Assembly: GCA_910588755.1 (NCBI GenBank)
Contig: CAJUQZ010000069.1
Location: 1-22,213 of the forward strand
From: an uncultured Lachnospiraceae bacterium
GTDB lineage: Bacteria > Bacillota > Clostridia > Lachnospirales > Lachnospiraceae
Direction of reading: 5' to 3'
DNA: 22,213 nt
Below, in pieces: positions 14,698 through 22,213 of the stretch. The position numbers and the translations under genes were made by a program. Numbering within the stretch: position 1 is the stretch's first letter; each line of letters starts with the position of its first letter. The notes beneath the pieces were generated by a model, which was given only the letters and a program-made list of their open reading frames with translations, made no database searches and was not told where the DNA came from.

Positions 14698-15108
14698 CTA
14701 TTCCTGCGCTTCCGGTTCCGCCCCGGCAAATAATCCTGACGAAGTTGTTGACGACATGGTACACCTTCCATCGAACGCGGCCCCCTCGTCAATGACAAGC
14801 GAACCCGCTGTAATATTTCCCGCAACCTTTCCGGTGGAAAGTAGCTCAAGTTTCCCTTGTACGACAATATCGCCGTCTACCCTCCCCGAAATGATGACAC
14901 TCTGCGCAGAAATATTCCCTTTAACCTGTCCGTCCACGCTTAGGATCAGTTTCTTCTCACAGGTGCAGTTTCCATTAATCACACCATCAATACGGATTGT
15001 CTCCGCCGAGGTCAGGTCCCCGTCGAAAGTCGTCTCCCTGCCAATGAGTGTACTGACCTTCTCCCGCCCGTCATCGCCATACGCGGCATTCTTATTCTTT
15101 CCCAACAT
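14698..15108 (-). CDS. Bactofilin family cytoskeletal protein
   Basis: A 136-residue polymer-forming protein. The middle (about 20-115) shows the hydrophobic-Gly alternation of a right-handed beta-helix (TTFDGDLTSAETIRIDGVING, VDGQVKGNISAQSVIISGRVDGD, KVAGNITAGSLVI), with short polar tails, the standard bactofilin layout. Such proteins form membrane-associated filaments that recruit cell-wall enzymes. AGGAGG lies 7 bases before the ATG. The gene follows the LytM-like membrane protein after 60 bases on the same strand; bactofilin next to an M23/LytM gene is a recurring pair, and the two likely act together in cell shape or wall synthesis. The C-terminal tail is Ser, Thr, Gly and Glu-rich. Confidence 0.92.
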   Translation of the reverse strand: MLGKNKNAAYGDDGREKVSTLIGRETTFDGDLTSAETIRIDGVINGNCTCEKKLILSVDGQVKGNISAQSVIISGRVDGDIVVQGKLELLSTGKVAGNITAGSLVIDEGAAFDGRCTMSSTTSSGLFAGAEPEAQE

Positions 15109-15168
15109 GATATCCTCCTGTTTTTACCTGCGCACCAGCCCTCCTGATGCTGTTTCCATATTATCCCC

Positions 15169-15915
15169 TTATCCTTTGGCTTCCAACACCAGCAGCGGAT
15201 CAATCATCTGCCCGTCATATATGACCTGGTAGTCAAACTGTGTATCGTTTCCGTTAATGACGATCAGTGTATCACGGCTCTGCACCTGCTGCCCTGCCGT
15301 CACCTGCACTTGTGCTTCCTGTTGACACATATAGCGCGACAGATAACCATTTCCGTGGTCCACTTCTATAATAACCGGATATGTATTATCAGAACCGACC
15401 GATGTGACTGTTCCGTCTCCAGCTGCGGTAATGCTGTCCTCCAACTGTGCACTGATTGAGATATACGGATGTTCCTCCGAGTAGGGCTCCTTCAAAAGCC
15501 CCCCTGCCGTACAAGGATACTGGCTTGGAATCGCTGTATCCTTTGGCGGCGCCTCCTCCTCCTGGGTACTCTCCGGGGTCTCCGCCATCTGCGCGCGCAC
15601 AATCTCGGCTTGCCTGTATAGCTCATTTTCCTCCGCAAGCGCTGCATTCTGGGCGCTTAAAGTCTCTTTTTCGCTCTCGAGCTCCTTCACCTGCTGCTCG
15701 CTCGCCGTCAGTTTGCGCCGCAGTTCAGATTCATTCCTGTAATGCGCACCAGAGCGATATATCGTCCACGCAAAGGTTGCGCAGACTAGCAGCATCAGAG
15801 CAATTACCAGCCGCAGCGTCCTAAGTGAGAGAAAAAAATGTCTGGTATCCTTTCCTGTGTTGGAGACAAGAAGAAGGGAAAAAGATTCCTTGCGCCTGTG
15901 TTTTTGCTGTTTCAT
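15169..15915 (-). CDS. Membrane LytM/M23-like protein, catalytically degenerate
   Basis: A 248-residue protein: basic cytoplasmic head, TM helix at about 34-52, an extracytoplasmic coiled coil (about 60-105, heptad-like ELRRKLTASEQQVKELESEK), an acidic linker, then an M23 fold at about 150-245 (AAGDGTVTSVG, VIIEVDHGNGYLSRY, VTAGQQVQSRDTLIVI). The zinc and catalytic residues of M23 peptidases are missing: the usual YAHL histidine is replaced in RYMCQQ, and the HLHFE motif reads QFDYQV. It is therefore probably a non-enzymatic regulator or scaffold, as with EnvC/NlpD-type factors. The ATG at 15915 has GGAG six bases upstream; an in-frame codon four residues earlier does not. First in an operon with bactofilin. 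Confidence 0.85.
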   Translation of the reverse strand: MKQQKHRRKESFSLLLVSNTGKDTRHFFLSLRTLRLVIALMLLVCATFAWTIYRSGAHYRNESELRRKLTASEQQVKELESEKETLSAQNAALAEENELYRQAEIVRAQMAETPESTQEEEAPPKDTAIPSQYPCTAGGLLKEPYSEEHPYISISAQLEDSITAAGDGTVTSVGSDNTYPVIIEVDHGNGYLSRYMCQQEAQVQVTAGQQVQSRDTLIVINGNDTQFDYQVIYDGQMIDPLLVLEAKG

Positions 15916-16033
15916 AAAAATCTCCATTCTACAGTAACCATAACTTTCCTAACCCGTTGTAACGCCCTAAAAACACCTCATCCTGCCAAAAAGAACATTC
16001 TATGCAATAAATCAAGCATTCTATACCGAACTA

Positions 16034-16077
16034 TTACAACTATGTTACAATTCTATCACAAATCTGCAAAATGTCAA
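16034..16077 (-). promoter_or_regulatory. LytM-bactofilin promoter with WalR-like direct repeats
   Basis: TTGACA (16077-16072), 16 bases, TAGAAT (16055-16050) on the minus strand. Three direct repeats with an 11-base period follow: TGTGAT, TGTAAC, TGTAAT, each pair separated by 5 bases. The last two fit exactly the WalR (YycF) consensus TGTWAH-N5-TGTWAH. They overlap the -10 and the start site, a position that favours repression. Confidence 0.6.
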
Positions 16078-16116
16078 ACCTTAGATGCACTTTTCTACGA
16101 CTTTCTCTTTTTTTCC

Positions 16117-18990
16117 TTACTTTTTTGCCCGGCCTGCCCTCTCCAGCATTCTTTTCACATAGATTCCCGTGTAAGAGTTCGGACACTTTGCTATGTGCTC
16201 CGGCGTGCCCTCGGCAATCACCGTACCGCCGCCGTCGCCTCCCTCCGGCCCGATGTCTATGATATAGTCTGCGGTCTTGATCACATCAAGATTGTGCTCA
16301 ATGACAATCACGGTGTTACCGCCCTCCGCAAGGCGCTGCAGGATCTCGACAAGCTTGTGGACGTCGGCGAAATGAAGCCCTGTTGTCGGCTCGTCCAGTA
16401 TATAGATTGTCTTGCCTGTACTCCTGCGGCTTAGCTCGGTCGCAAGCTTGATGCGCTGCGCCTCACCGCCGGACAGCGTCGTGGATGGTTGTCCTAGTCT
16501 TATATAAGACAGCCCAACATCATAAAGTGTCTCGATCTTTCTCCTGATAGAAGGAACAGACTCAAAGAATGTCATCGCCTCCTCAACAGTCATGTCCAGC
16601 ACATCGTAGATGCTCTTACCTTTATACTTGACATCAAGCGTCTCCCTGTTGTAACGCTTTCCCTGGCAGACCTCGCACGGCACATACACATCCGGCAGGA
16701 AATGCATCTCGATCTTGATGATGCCGTCACCGCCGCACGCCTCGCACCGCCCGCCTTTGACATTAAAGCTAAAACGCCCTTTGCTGTAACCTTTCGCCTT
16801 CGCGTCAACCGTCGAGGCAAACAGATCCCGGATCTGGTCAAACACGCCTGTGTAGGTTGCCGGGTTCGACCGCGGCGTCCTGCCAATCGGTGACTGGTCG
16901 ATGGCGATTACCTTGTCGAGCTGTTCCACCCCTTCTATCTTCTTGAACTTACCCGGTATCGTGCGCGCCCTGTTCAGCTTCTTTGCCAGATATTTGTACA
17001 GGATCTCATTGACCAGGGAGGACTTCCCGGAGCCTGATACGCCTGTCACACAGGTGAACACGCCGAGCGGGAACTTTACGTCAATGTTTTTAAGATTGTT
17101 CTCCGCCGCACCTCTTACCGTGAGCCAGCCCGTCGGCTTTCTTCGGCTATCCGGCACCGGGATCTGTATTTTCCCGCTCAGATACTGTCCCGTGATGGAT
17201 TCGGGCACCTGCATGATCTCCTGCGCCGTCCCCTGCGCGATTACCTCTCCCCCGTGCTCTCCCGCGCCGGGGCCTATATCGATCACATGGTCCGCCGCGA
17301 GCATGGTGTCCTCATCGTGCTCCACAACAAGAAGCGTATTGCCAAGTCCCTGCAGGTTGCGCAGGGCTGCCAGCAGCTTGTCATTGTCCCTCTGGTGCAG
17401 GCCGATGCTCGGCTCATCCAATATATAGCACACGCCGACCAGACCGGAGCCGATCTGCGTTGCCAGCCGGATACGCTGCGCCTCTCCGCCCGACAGGGAG
17501 GCCGTCCCTCTCGAAAGGCACAGATATTCCAACCCGACACTTGCAAGGAAGCCCACGCGCGCGCGAATCTCCTTTAAGATGCGCTTTCCAATCAGCTGCT
17601 GTTGTTTCGTCAGCTCCATCGTGTCCAGAAAACTGTACAGGTTCGTGATTGACATGGAGGTAATCTCATAGATATTCTTATCGCAGACCGTCACCGCGAG
17701 GGAGGTCTTTTTCAGACGCCTTCCGCCGCACTCCTTGCAGGGCGTGATGCGCATAAACGTCTCGTACTCCTGTTTGATTCCCTCGGACGAAGTCTCCCGG
17801 TATCTGCGCTCCACATTTTTGAGCAGTCCCTCGAATGCCACAGGGTAAGTCCCCTCCCCGCGCTGTCCCTTGTAATAGACGGTCACTTCCTTGCCGTTTG
17901 TCCCGTTCACCAACACGTCCTTAACACGGTCCGTCAGCTCCTCAAACGGCGTGTCAAGGGAAAAGTCATACGCTTTGGCCAGCGCCTGCAGGATCGCGTT
18001 CGTAAAGCTTCCCTTGTCCGCACACGACTGCCAGCCCATGACGGTGATCGCCCCCTGGTTGATGCTGAGGCTCTTGTCCGGTATGATCAGGTCAATGTCA
18101 AACTCCATCTTGTATCCAAGTCCGAAGCATTCCGGGCAGGCGCCGAACGGATTGTTGAACGAAAAGCTCCTTGGCTCCACCTCGTCAATGCTGATATTGC
18201 AGTCCGGGCAGGCAAAGCTGTCAGAGAAATTCATCATCTCGCCGTCGATCACATCCACCATCAGCAGCCCGTCAGAAAGCGCCATGACATTCTCGATGGA
18301 GTCGGTCAGTCTCCTCTCGATGCCCTCCTTCACCGCAAGCCTGTCCACTATAATCTCGATATTGTGCTTAATATTTTTCTCCAGCTTGATTTCCTCGGAC
18401 AGATCATACAGATTCCCGTCGATGCGGACACGCACATAGCCGCTTTTCTTTGCCCGGTCAAGCACTTTTGCATGCTCGCCCTTCCTGCCGCGCACCACCG
18501 GCGCAAGCAGCTGGAGCTTCGTGCCCTGTGGCAGATCCATGATCTGGTCAACCATCTGGTCGATCGTCTGGCGCTTGATCTCCCGGCCGCAGTTCGGGCA
18601 GTGCGGTATCCCGATGCGCGCGTACAGCAGCCTGAAATAATCGTAGATCTCCGTCACAGTGCCGACCGTAGAGCGCGGGTTTCGGTTTGTGGACTTCTGG
18701 TCGATCGAGATTGCCGGGGACAGGCCGTCTATGCGCTCCACATTTGGTTTTTCCATCTGTCCTAAAAACTGTCTGGCATAGGAGGACAGCGACTCCATAT
18801 ACCGCCGCTGCCCCTCCGCATAGATCGTGTCAAATGCCAGGGAGGACTTCCCGGAACCAGACAGTCCCGTCAGCACGACAAATTTGTTTCTGGGAATATC
18901 AAGGTCGATATTTTTCAGATTGTGCTCATTTGCGCCGCGAATCTTGATCACTTCTCCCTTAGGAAGCATTTTCAGTTGTTCTCTGTCCAT
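16117..18990 (-). CDS. uvrA: Excinuclease ABC subunit A
   Basis: A 957-residue ATPase that finds DNA damage and loads UvrB in nucleotide excision repair. It shows two ABC modules: Walker A GLSGSGKSS (42-50), signature LSGGEAQRIRLA near the middle, second Walker A GVSGSGKSS, and second signature LSGGEAQRIKLATELSRR with Walker B TIYILDEPTTGLH. Zinc-binding cysteine pairs are at CPDC...CPEC and CEAC...CEVC, with an additional CPNC...CKEC set. Full length for the family. The ATG at 18990 is preferred because AAAGG lies about 10 bases upstream; an in-frame TTG seven codons earlier is too close to any ribosome site. It follows uvrB after 83 bases on the same strand and probably shares its transcript, although a TTGACA with a poor -10 is present in the gap. 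Confidence 0.97.
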   Translation of the reverse strand: MDREQLKMLPKGEVIKIRGANEHNLKNIDLDIPRNKFVVLTGLSGSGKSSLAFDTIYAEGQRRYMESLSSYARQFLGQMEKPNVERIDGLSPAISIDQKSTNRNPRSTVGTVTEIYDYFRLLYARIGIPHCPNCGREIKRQTIDQMVDQIMDLPQGTKLQLLAPVVRGRKGEHAKVLDRAKKSGYVRVRIDGNLYDLSEEIKLEKNIKHNIEIIVDRLAVKEGIERRLTDSIENVMALSDGLLMVDVIDGEMMNFSDSFACPDCNISIDEVEPRSFSFNNPFGACPECFGLGYKMEFDIDLIIPDKSLSINQGAITVMGWQSCADKGSFTNAILQALAKAYDFSLDTPFEELTDRVKDVLVNGTNGKEVTVYYKGQRGEGTYPVAFEGLLKNVERRYRETSSEGIKQEYETFMRITPCKECGGRRLKKTSLAVTVCDKNIYEITSMSITNLYSFLDTMELTKQQQLIGKRILKEIRARVGFLASVGLEYLCLSRGTASLSGGEAQRIRLATQIGSGLVGVCYILDEPSIGLHQRDNDKLLAALRNLQGLGNTLLVVEHDEDTMLAADHVIDIGPGAGEHGGEVIAQGTAQEIMQVPESITGQYLSGKIQIPVPDSRRKPTGWLTVRGAAENNLKNIDVKFPLGVFTCVTGVSGSGKSSLVNEILYKYLAKKLNRARTIPGKFKKIEGVEQLDKVIAIDQSPIGRTPRSNPATYTGVFDQIRDLFASTVDAKAKGYSKGRFSFNVKGGRCEACGGDGIIKIEMHFLPDVYVPCEVCQGKRYNRETLDVKYKGKSIYDVLDMTVEEAMTFFESVPSIRRKIETLYDVGLSYIRLGQPSTTLSGGEAQRIKLATELSRRSTGKTIYILDEPTTGLHFADVHKLVEILQRLAEGGNTVIVIEHNLDVIKTADYIIDIGPEGGDGGGTVIAEGTPEHIAKCPNSYTGIYVKRMLERAGRAKK

Positions 18991-19073
18991 TTTTATCATA
19001 CCTTTCCACAAATCAATATCACTATTTTATGATTTTCTTCCAAATATCAATTCCGTATTTTTGTCAACATATA

Positions 19074-21080
19074 CTACAGCCCGCCTGTCATCTCTTGCAG
19101 CTGTTTTTTGAGTTCCATCATCTTGTCGCGCAGCTCCATCGCCGCCTCAAAGTTCAGGTCCGCCGCCGCCTTGCGCATATTTTTCTCAACGGTGTCAATC
19201 AGCTTTTTCAGTTCCTTCTCATTCATGGACTCCGGATCTTTTGCAAACTTCTGTTCTTCTTTCGCCACGGCTTTCGAGATGCTGATTAAATCCCGCACGG
19301 CCTTCTTGATCGTCTGCGGCGTGATGCCGTGCTCCTCGTTATATTTCTGCTGGATCGCGCGCCTTCTCGCCGTCTCGTCCAGCGTCACCTGCATCGAGTC
19401 GGTGATCGTGTCCGCGTACATCACGACATGCCCCTGCGCATTTCTCGCGGCGCGGCCGACAGTCTGGATCAGGGAGGTTGCCGAGCGCAGAAAGCCCTCC
19501 TTGTCCGCGTCGAGAACGGCCACAAGCGATATCTCCGGAATGTCAAGCCCCTCGCGCAGCAGGTTGATGCCCACAAGCACATCGAACACATCCAGACGCA
19601 TGTCGCGAATAATCTGGGCGCGCTCGAGCGTGTCGATGTCCGAGTGCAGATATTTCACGCGGACACCCACCTCAGACATGTACTTGGTCAGGTCCTCCGC
19701 CATGCGCTTGGTCAGCGTCGTCACCAGCACTTTGTTGTGCTTTGCCGTCTCCGCGTTAATCCTGGCAATCAGATCGTCAATCTGTCCCTCCACAGGATGA
19801 ATCTCAATCTCCGGGTCGAGCAGCCCCGTCGGCCTGATGATCTGCTCCGCGCGCAGCAGCTCGTGCTGTCTCTCGTATTCGTTGGGTGTCGCGGACACAA
19901 AGAGCATCTGGTCGATCTTTTCCTCAAACTCCTCGAACCGCAGCGGCCTGTTGTCCAGCGCTGACGGAAGCCGGAAGCCGTACTCCACCAGCGTGTTCTT
20001 CCGCGAGCGGTCGCCCGCATACATCCCGCGGATCTGCGGGATCGTCATGTGTGACTCGTCTATGATAATAAGGAAGTCCTCCGTGAAGAAGTCCATCAGG
20101 CAGTACGGCGGCTCCCCCTCCTTTGTCCCGTTCAGATGCCTTGAGTAGTTCTCGATCCCCGAGCAGAATCCTGTCTCCCGAAGCATCTCGAGATCAAAGT
20201 TCGTCCGCTCCGAGATCCGCTGCGCCTCCAAAAGCTTGTCCTCACTCTTGAAATAGCGCACGCGCTCCTTCATCTCCGCCTCGATGGCGTCGCACGCCTT
20301 GGCAATCCGCTCAGGTGCCACGACATAGTGCGATGCCGGAAAGATCGTGGTGTGCTCAAGCATGGCATTGACCTTGTTCGTGACCGGATCAACCTCTGCA
20401 ATACGGTCAATCTCATCACCGAAGAACTCTACCCGAATCCAGTAATCACCGCCCTGCGCCGGGTGGATGTCAACCACATCGCCGTGCACACGGAAACGCC
20501 CCCTGTCAAGCTCCATGTCATTGCGGTCGTACTGCATCTCGATCAGCGCGCGGATTACCTCATCCCGGTCCTTTGTCATGCCCGGACGCAGGGAAAGCAT
20601 CATTCCCTGATACTCGTCGGGACTTCCCAGACCATAGATGCACGACACACTGGCGACCACCACCACATCCCTGCGCTCCGTCAGGGACGCCGTCGCGGAC
20701 AGCCGCAGTTTGTCGATCTCGTCATTTACAGCAGAGTCCTTTGCAATATACGTATCTGACGACGGAATATAGGCCTCCGGCTGGTAGTAATCGTAGTAGG
20801 ACACAAAATATTCTACCGCGTTACTCGGAAAATACTCTTTGAACTCACCATAGAGCTGTGCCGCTAATGTCTTATTGTGCGCTATTACCAAAGTTGGCTT
20901 GTTAAGCTGTGCGATCACATTCGCCATGGTAAAGGTCTTCCCGGAACCCGTAACCCCCAGTAAAGTCTGGAATTGGTTGCCTTCCTGAAACCCTTTGACC
21001 AGGGCTTCTATGGCCTGGGGCTGGTCGCCGGTGGGCTTGTATTCGCTGTGAAGTTCGAACATTTTTTGTGCAGTTTGCAC
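19074..21080 (-). CDS. uvrB: Excinuclease ABC subunit B
   Basis: A 668-residue damage-verification helicase of nucleotide excision repair. Walker A GVTGSGKT is at 42-49, the damage-probing beta-hairpin is in SYYDYYQPEAYIP, helicase motif II is DESH, motif VI is QTVGRAARN, and the UVR motif at the C-terminus (KNMRKAAADLNFEAAMELRDKMMELKKQL) contacts UvrC. The start is a GTG at 21080 because GGAGG stands 8 bases upstream; an ATG six codons further in has none. The GTG lies inside a perfect hairpin. First gene of uvrB-uvrA, with a LexA-type box about 245 bases upstream and a structured leader. Confidence 0.97.
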   Translation of the reverse strand: MQTAQKMFELHSEYKPTGDQPQAIEALVKGFQEGNQFQTLLGVTGSGKTFTMANVIAQLNKPTLVIAHNKTLAAQLYGEFKEYFPSNAVEYFVSYYDYYQPEAYIPSSDTYIAKDSAVNDEIDKLRLSATASLTERRDVVVVASVSCIYGLGSPDEYQGMMLSLRPGMTKDRDEVIRALIEMQYDRNDMELDRGRFRVHGDVVDIHPAQGGDYWIRVEFFGDEIDRIAEVDPVTNKVNAMLEHTTIFPASHYVVAPERIAKACDAIEAEMKERVRYFKSEDKLLEAQRISERTNFDLEMLRETGFCSGIENYSRHLNGTKEGEPPYCLMDFFTEDFLIIIDESHMTIPQIRGMYAGDRSRKNTLVEYGFRLPSALDNRPLRFEEFEEKIDQMLFVSATPNEYERQHELLRAEQIIRPTGLLDPEIEIHPVEGQIDDLIARINAETAKHNKVLVTTLTKRMAEDLTKYMSEVGVRVKYLHSDIDTLERAQIIRDMRLDVFDVLVGINLLREGLDIPEISLVAVLDADKEGFLRSATSLIQTVGRAARNAQGHVVMYADTITDSMQVTLDETARRRAIQQKYNEEHGITPQTIKKAVRDLISISKAVAKEEQKFAKDPESMNEKELKKLIDTVEKNMRKAAADLNFEAAMELRDKMMELKKQLQEMTGGL

Positions 21081-21083
21081 AAA
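21065..21083 (-). promoter_or_regulatory. Hairpin over the uvrB start codon
   Basis: TTTGTGCA and TGCACAAA (8 bases each, perfect, 3-base loop) enclose the GTG start codon (21080-21078) of uvrB. In mRNA this would partly hide the initiation region and could lower translation. Confidence 0.55.
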
Positions 21084-21129
21084 TACCACCTCCAAAATTC
21101 ATAGTAAAAAAAGATGCGTATATGCCACA

Positions 21130-21202
21130 AATTCGTCAAGGAACTTTTCATTTTCGTCATGGCATTTGCTCAAATCGAAGGAAAAAAAGTCCTTGACGAA
21201 TT
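21130..21202. repeat. Inverted repeat between integrase and uvrB
   Basis: AATTCGTCAAGGAACTTTT (21130-21148) is repeated in reverse complement at 21185-21202 with one base missing. The arms enclose 36 bases. It may be an mRNA hairpin in the uvrB leader, an integrase terminator, or part of an attachment site. Confidence 0.65.
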
Positions 21203-21228
21203 CCGTTCACAATTTGCTGTTTTTGCAA
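21157..21228 (-). CDS. Possible 23-codon leader peptide of uvrB
   Basis: TTG at 21228 lies 9 bases after GGAGG (21242-21238) and opens 23 codons (MQKQQIVNGIRQGLFFLRFEQ..., if TTG is read as Met) ending in TGA inside the inverted repeat. The GGAGGTG-plus-CAA beginning resembles the true uvrB start region, so this could be a leader peptide or a decayed duplicate of that region. Evidence is a ribosome site only; weak. Confidence 0.25.
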   Translation of the reverse strand: MQKQQIVNGIRQGLFFLRFEQMP

Positions 21229-21305
21229 CTCAGCACACCTCCGTAATTCTATACGGACGTGGCAGCACTAAAGAACTTTTTTATCTTACCACAAATCGTT
21301 AAATT

Positions 21306-21334
21306 TGTATAGATGTGAAATTGAACTTTTGTTC
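21306..21334 (-). promoter_or_regulatory. LexA-type box and candidate uvrB promoter
   Basis: GAACTTTTGTTC (21323-21334) matches the core GAAC-N4-GTTC of Firmicutes LexA (DinR) boxes. Next to it on the minus strand lies a TATACA -10 (21311-21306), with a poor -35 (GAACAA) 17 bases upstream, so LexA would cover the -35 to -10 gap. SOS control of uvrB is established in related bacteria; the box begins only 15 bases after the integrase stop. Confidence 0.7.
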
Positions 21335-21349
21335 TTTTTGTTCTTTCTA

Positions 21350-22213
21350 TCACCCTGCGTCTGGAAGAAATTCCGTTACATCTGCTACAATCTCCAGCAG
21401 TTCCTTTTTAAAGATTTCTATTTCTTCCAGGTTTGGCAATACTTCTTTCATGTATTCCTCAATCTCCGGCACCCCATCCGCTATAATCCCTCTGTTATCC
21501 GCATAAACATCCATTGTTATGATTTCTTTGGCATGCCCCATGAGCTTTGATACTGCCTTTGGGTTAAATGACTCTTTCAGCAGGAGTGTACAGTACGTGC
21601 TGCGCAGGTCATGCCAGCGGATGTCCGGTAAGCCATTTTCAGCAAGAAGCTGTTTATAGTACCTGCAATGGAACCCTTTGCTCCTTGCCCTGCCAAAGGT
21701 GGAACAACAGATATAGCCCAAATCCTGAAACTCTCTCTTTCTGCGGCTTTTGTTTTTCTCATACACCTGCCGTTCCTTTAAGATTGCCTCAAAGACATAA
21801 TCAGGAATCGGAATCTCTCTGTAACTGGATTTTGTCTTTAATCCTACTTCCTGTTTCGTAAAAGTTTTCGGGGCAAAGTCTTCTTTTACTGCGTTATGTA
21901 CTTTCCCCAGCTGACGTTCCACTTTTAAGGTATGGTTGATATAATCTACATCAGAATATTTTACCCCATTGATTTCGGACCTGCGGAGTCCCATAAGCAC
22001 ATTCAACAGCACCTGCATATGGATTGGAGTATCTTTGCTCTTTTCCAGCAGAACCTGGATCTGCTCCATAGTCAGTGTTTTCTGTGTATCAATATTCCGG
22101 GTTCTGAAGCCTGATTTCTGCTGCGGCTTTTCTGCTTTGGGAAGCCCTATCCCGTCCACCGGACTGTTTGGAATCACTTTGATTGTTACCGCATAACGAA
22201 AAGAGACATTCAT
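21350..22213 (-). CDS. Tyrosine recombinase (integrase), C-terminal part
   Basis: The last 287 residues of a phage/ICE-type site-specific integrase; the frame stays open to the window edge, and the ATG there is likely internal since the SAM-like core-binding domain is mostly missing. The catalytic set is complete: Arg77 in LMGLRRSE, His201-x-x-Arg204 in WHDLRSTYC, His227 in LMGHAKE and the nucleophile Tyr237 in MDVYADN. Integrases of this type cut, exchange and rejoin DNA at att sites in prophages and conjugative elements of Firmicutes. The C-terminal end points at uvrB, with no other gene between. The base composition looks more AT-rich than uvrBA, consistent with transfer. The rest of the element would lie outside the window. 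Confidence 0.88.
   Translation of the reverse strand: MNVSFRYAVTIKVIPNSPVDGIGLPKAEKPQQKSGFRTRNIDTQKTLTMEQIQVLLEKSKDTPIHMQVLLNVLMGLRRSEINGVKYSDVDYINHTLKVERQLGKVHNAVKEDFAPKTFTKQEVGLKTKSSYREIPIPDYVFEAILKERQVYEKNKSRRKREFQDLGYICCSTFGRARSKGFHCRYYKQLLAENGLPDIRWHDLRSTYCTLLLKESFNPKAVSKLMGHAKEIITMDVYADNRGIIADGVPEIEEYMKEVLPNLEEIEIFKKELLEIVADVTEFLPDAG

Noticed and set aside
15109..15168. 11-codon frame between the LytM-like and bactofilin genes
   Set aside because: Too short, with no independent support; likely chance in a short gap.
16901..18439. Long plus-strand open frames opposite uvrA (e.g. 16901-17428, 17891-18439)
   Set aside because: They are antisense to a full-length, motif-complete uvrA, have low-complexity Ser/Pro/Arg-rich translations and no ribosome sites; shadows of a GC-biased coding strand.
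19108..19964. Plus-strand frames of 211-230 codons opposite uvrB
   Set aside because: Antisense shadows of uvrB, with no recognisable domain and no start signals.

Overview
The window reads as chromosomal DNA from a gut-type Clostridia member, most likely Lachnospiraceae. The grounds are strong AGGAGG-type ribosome sites, sigma-A style promoters, the type of the UvrB/UvrA, bactofilin, GntR-ABC and aminotransferase proteins, and moderate GC. The assignment is inferred from protein character alone. No rRNA, tRNA or CRISPR array was seen. Nearly all genes are on the minus strand; only the hydrolase-acetyltransferase (1480-2592) and the HAD phosphatase (13722-14555) are on plus.

Layout. 1-1129: a MerR regulator with a MerR-type 19-bp-spacer promoter, translationally overlapping a small membrane protein cut by the window edge. 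1234-1345: a degenerate tandem repeat. 1480-2592: an alpha/beta-hydrolase fused to a GNAT acetyltransferase. 2645-4885: a GntR (YtrA-like) regulator, ABC ATPase and ABC-2 permease operon behind a promoter covered by five evenly phased boxes. 4919-6389: an aspartate aminotransferase with its promoter and terminator. 6464-8339: an XRE regulator, a frameshifted rtcB RNA ligase pseudogene, and upstream of it a promoter, a 53-codon small ORF and an attenuator-like hairpin. 8361-8702: a non-coding, nested-palindrome element with terminal inverted repeats and a flanking 7-bp direct repeat, a probable MITE. 8703-8803 holds nothing I recognise.

8804-13522: an operon of a hybrid histidine kinase with two receiver domains and a membrane-anchored NagZ-type GH3 glycosidase, overlapping by one base. 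13579-14691: a HAD phosphatase whose leader contains the second copy of a short palindromic element (the first copy sits between the convergent genes at 2592/2645), then a bidirectional terminator. 14698-16077: a bactofilin and a catalytically degenerate M23/LytM membrane protein, with WalR-like boxes at their promoter. 16117-21334: uvrB-uvrA with a LexA-type box and an unusually long structured leader. 21350-22213: the C-terminal part of a tyrosine integrase, suggesting that a mobile element begins here and runs off the window.

How the parts fit: three cell-envelope modules (kinase plus secreted glycosidase, bactofilin plus LytM-like protein, GntR-controlled ABC exporter) flank DNA-repair genes. 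The regions with most unexplained structure are the non-coding ones: two families of small palindromic elements, the rtcB leader, the GntR promoter and the uvrB leader.
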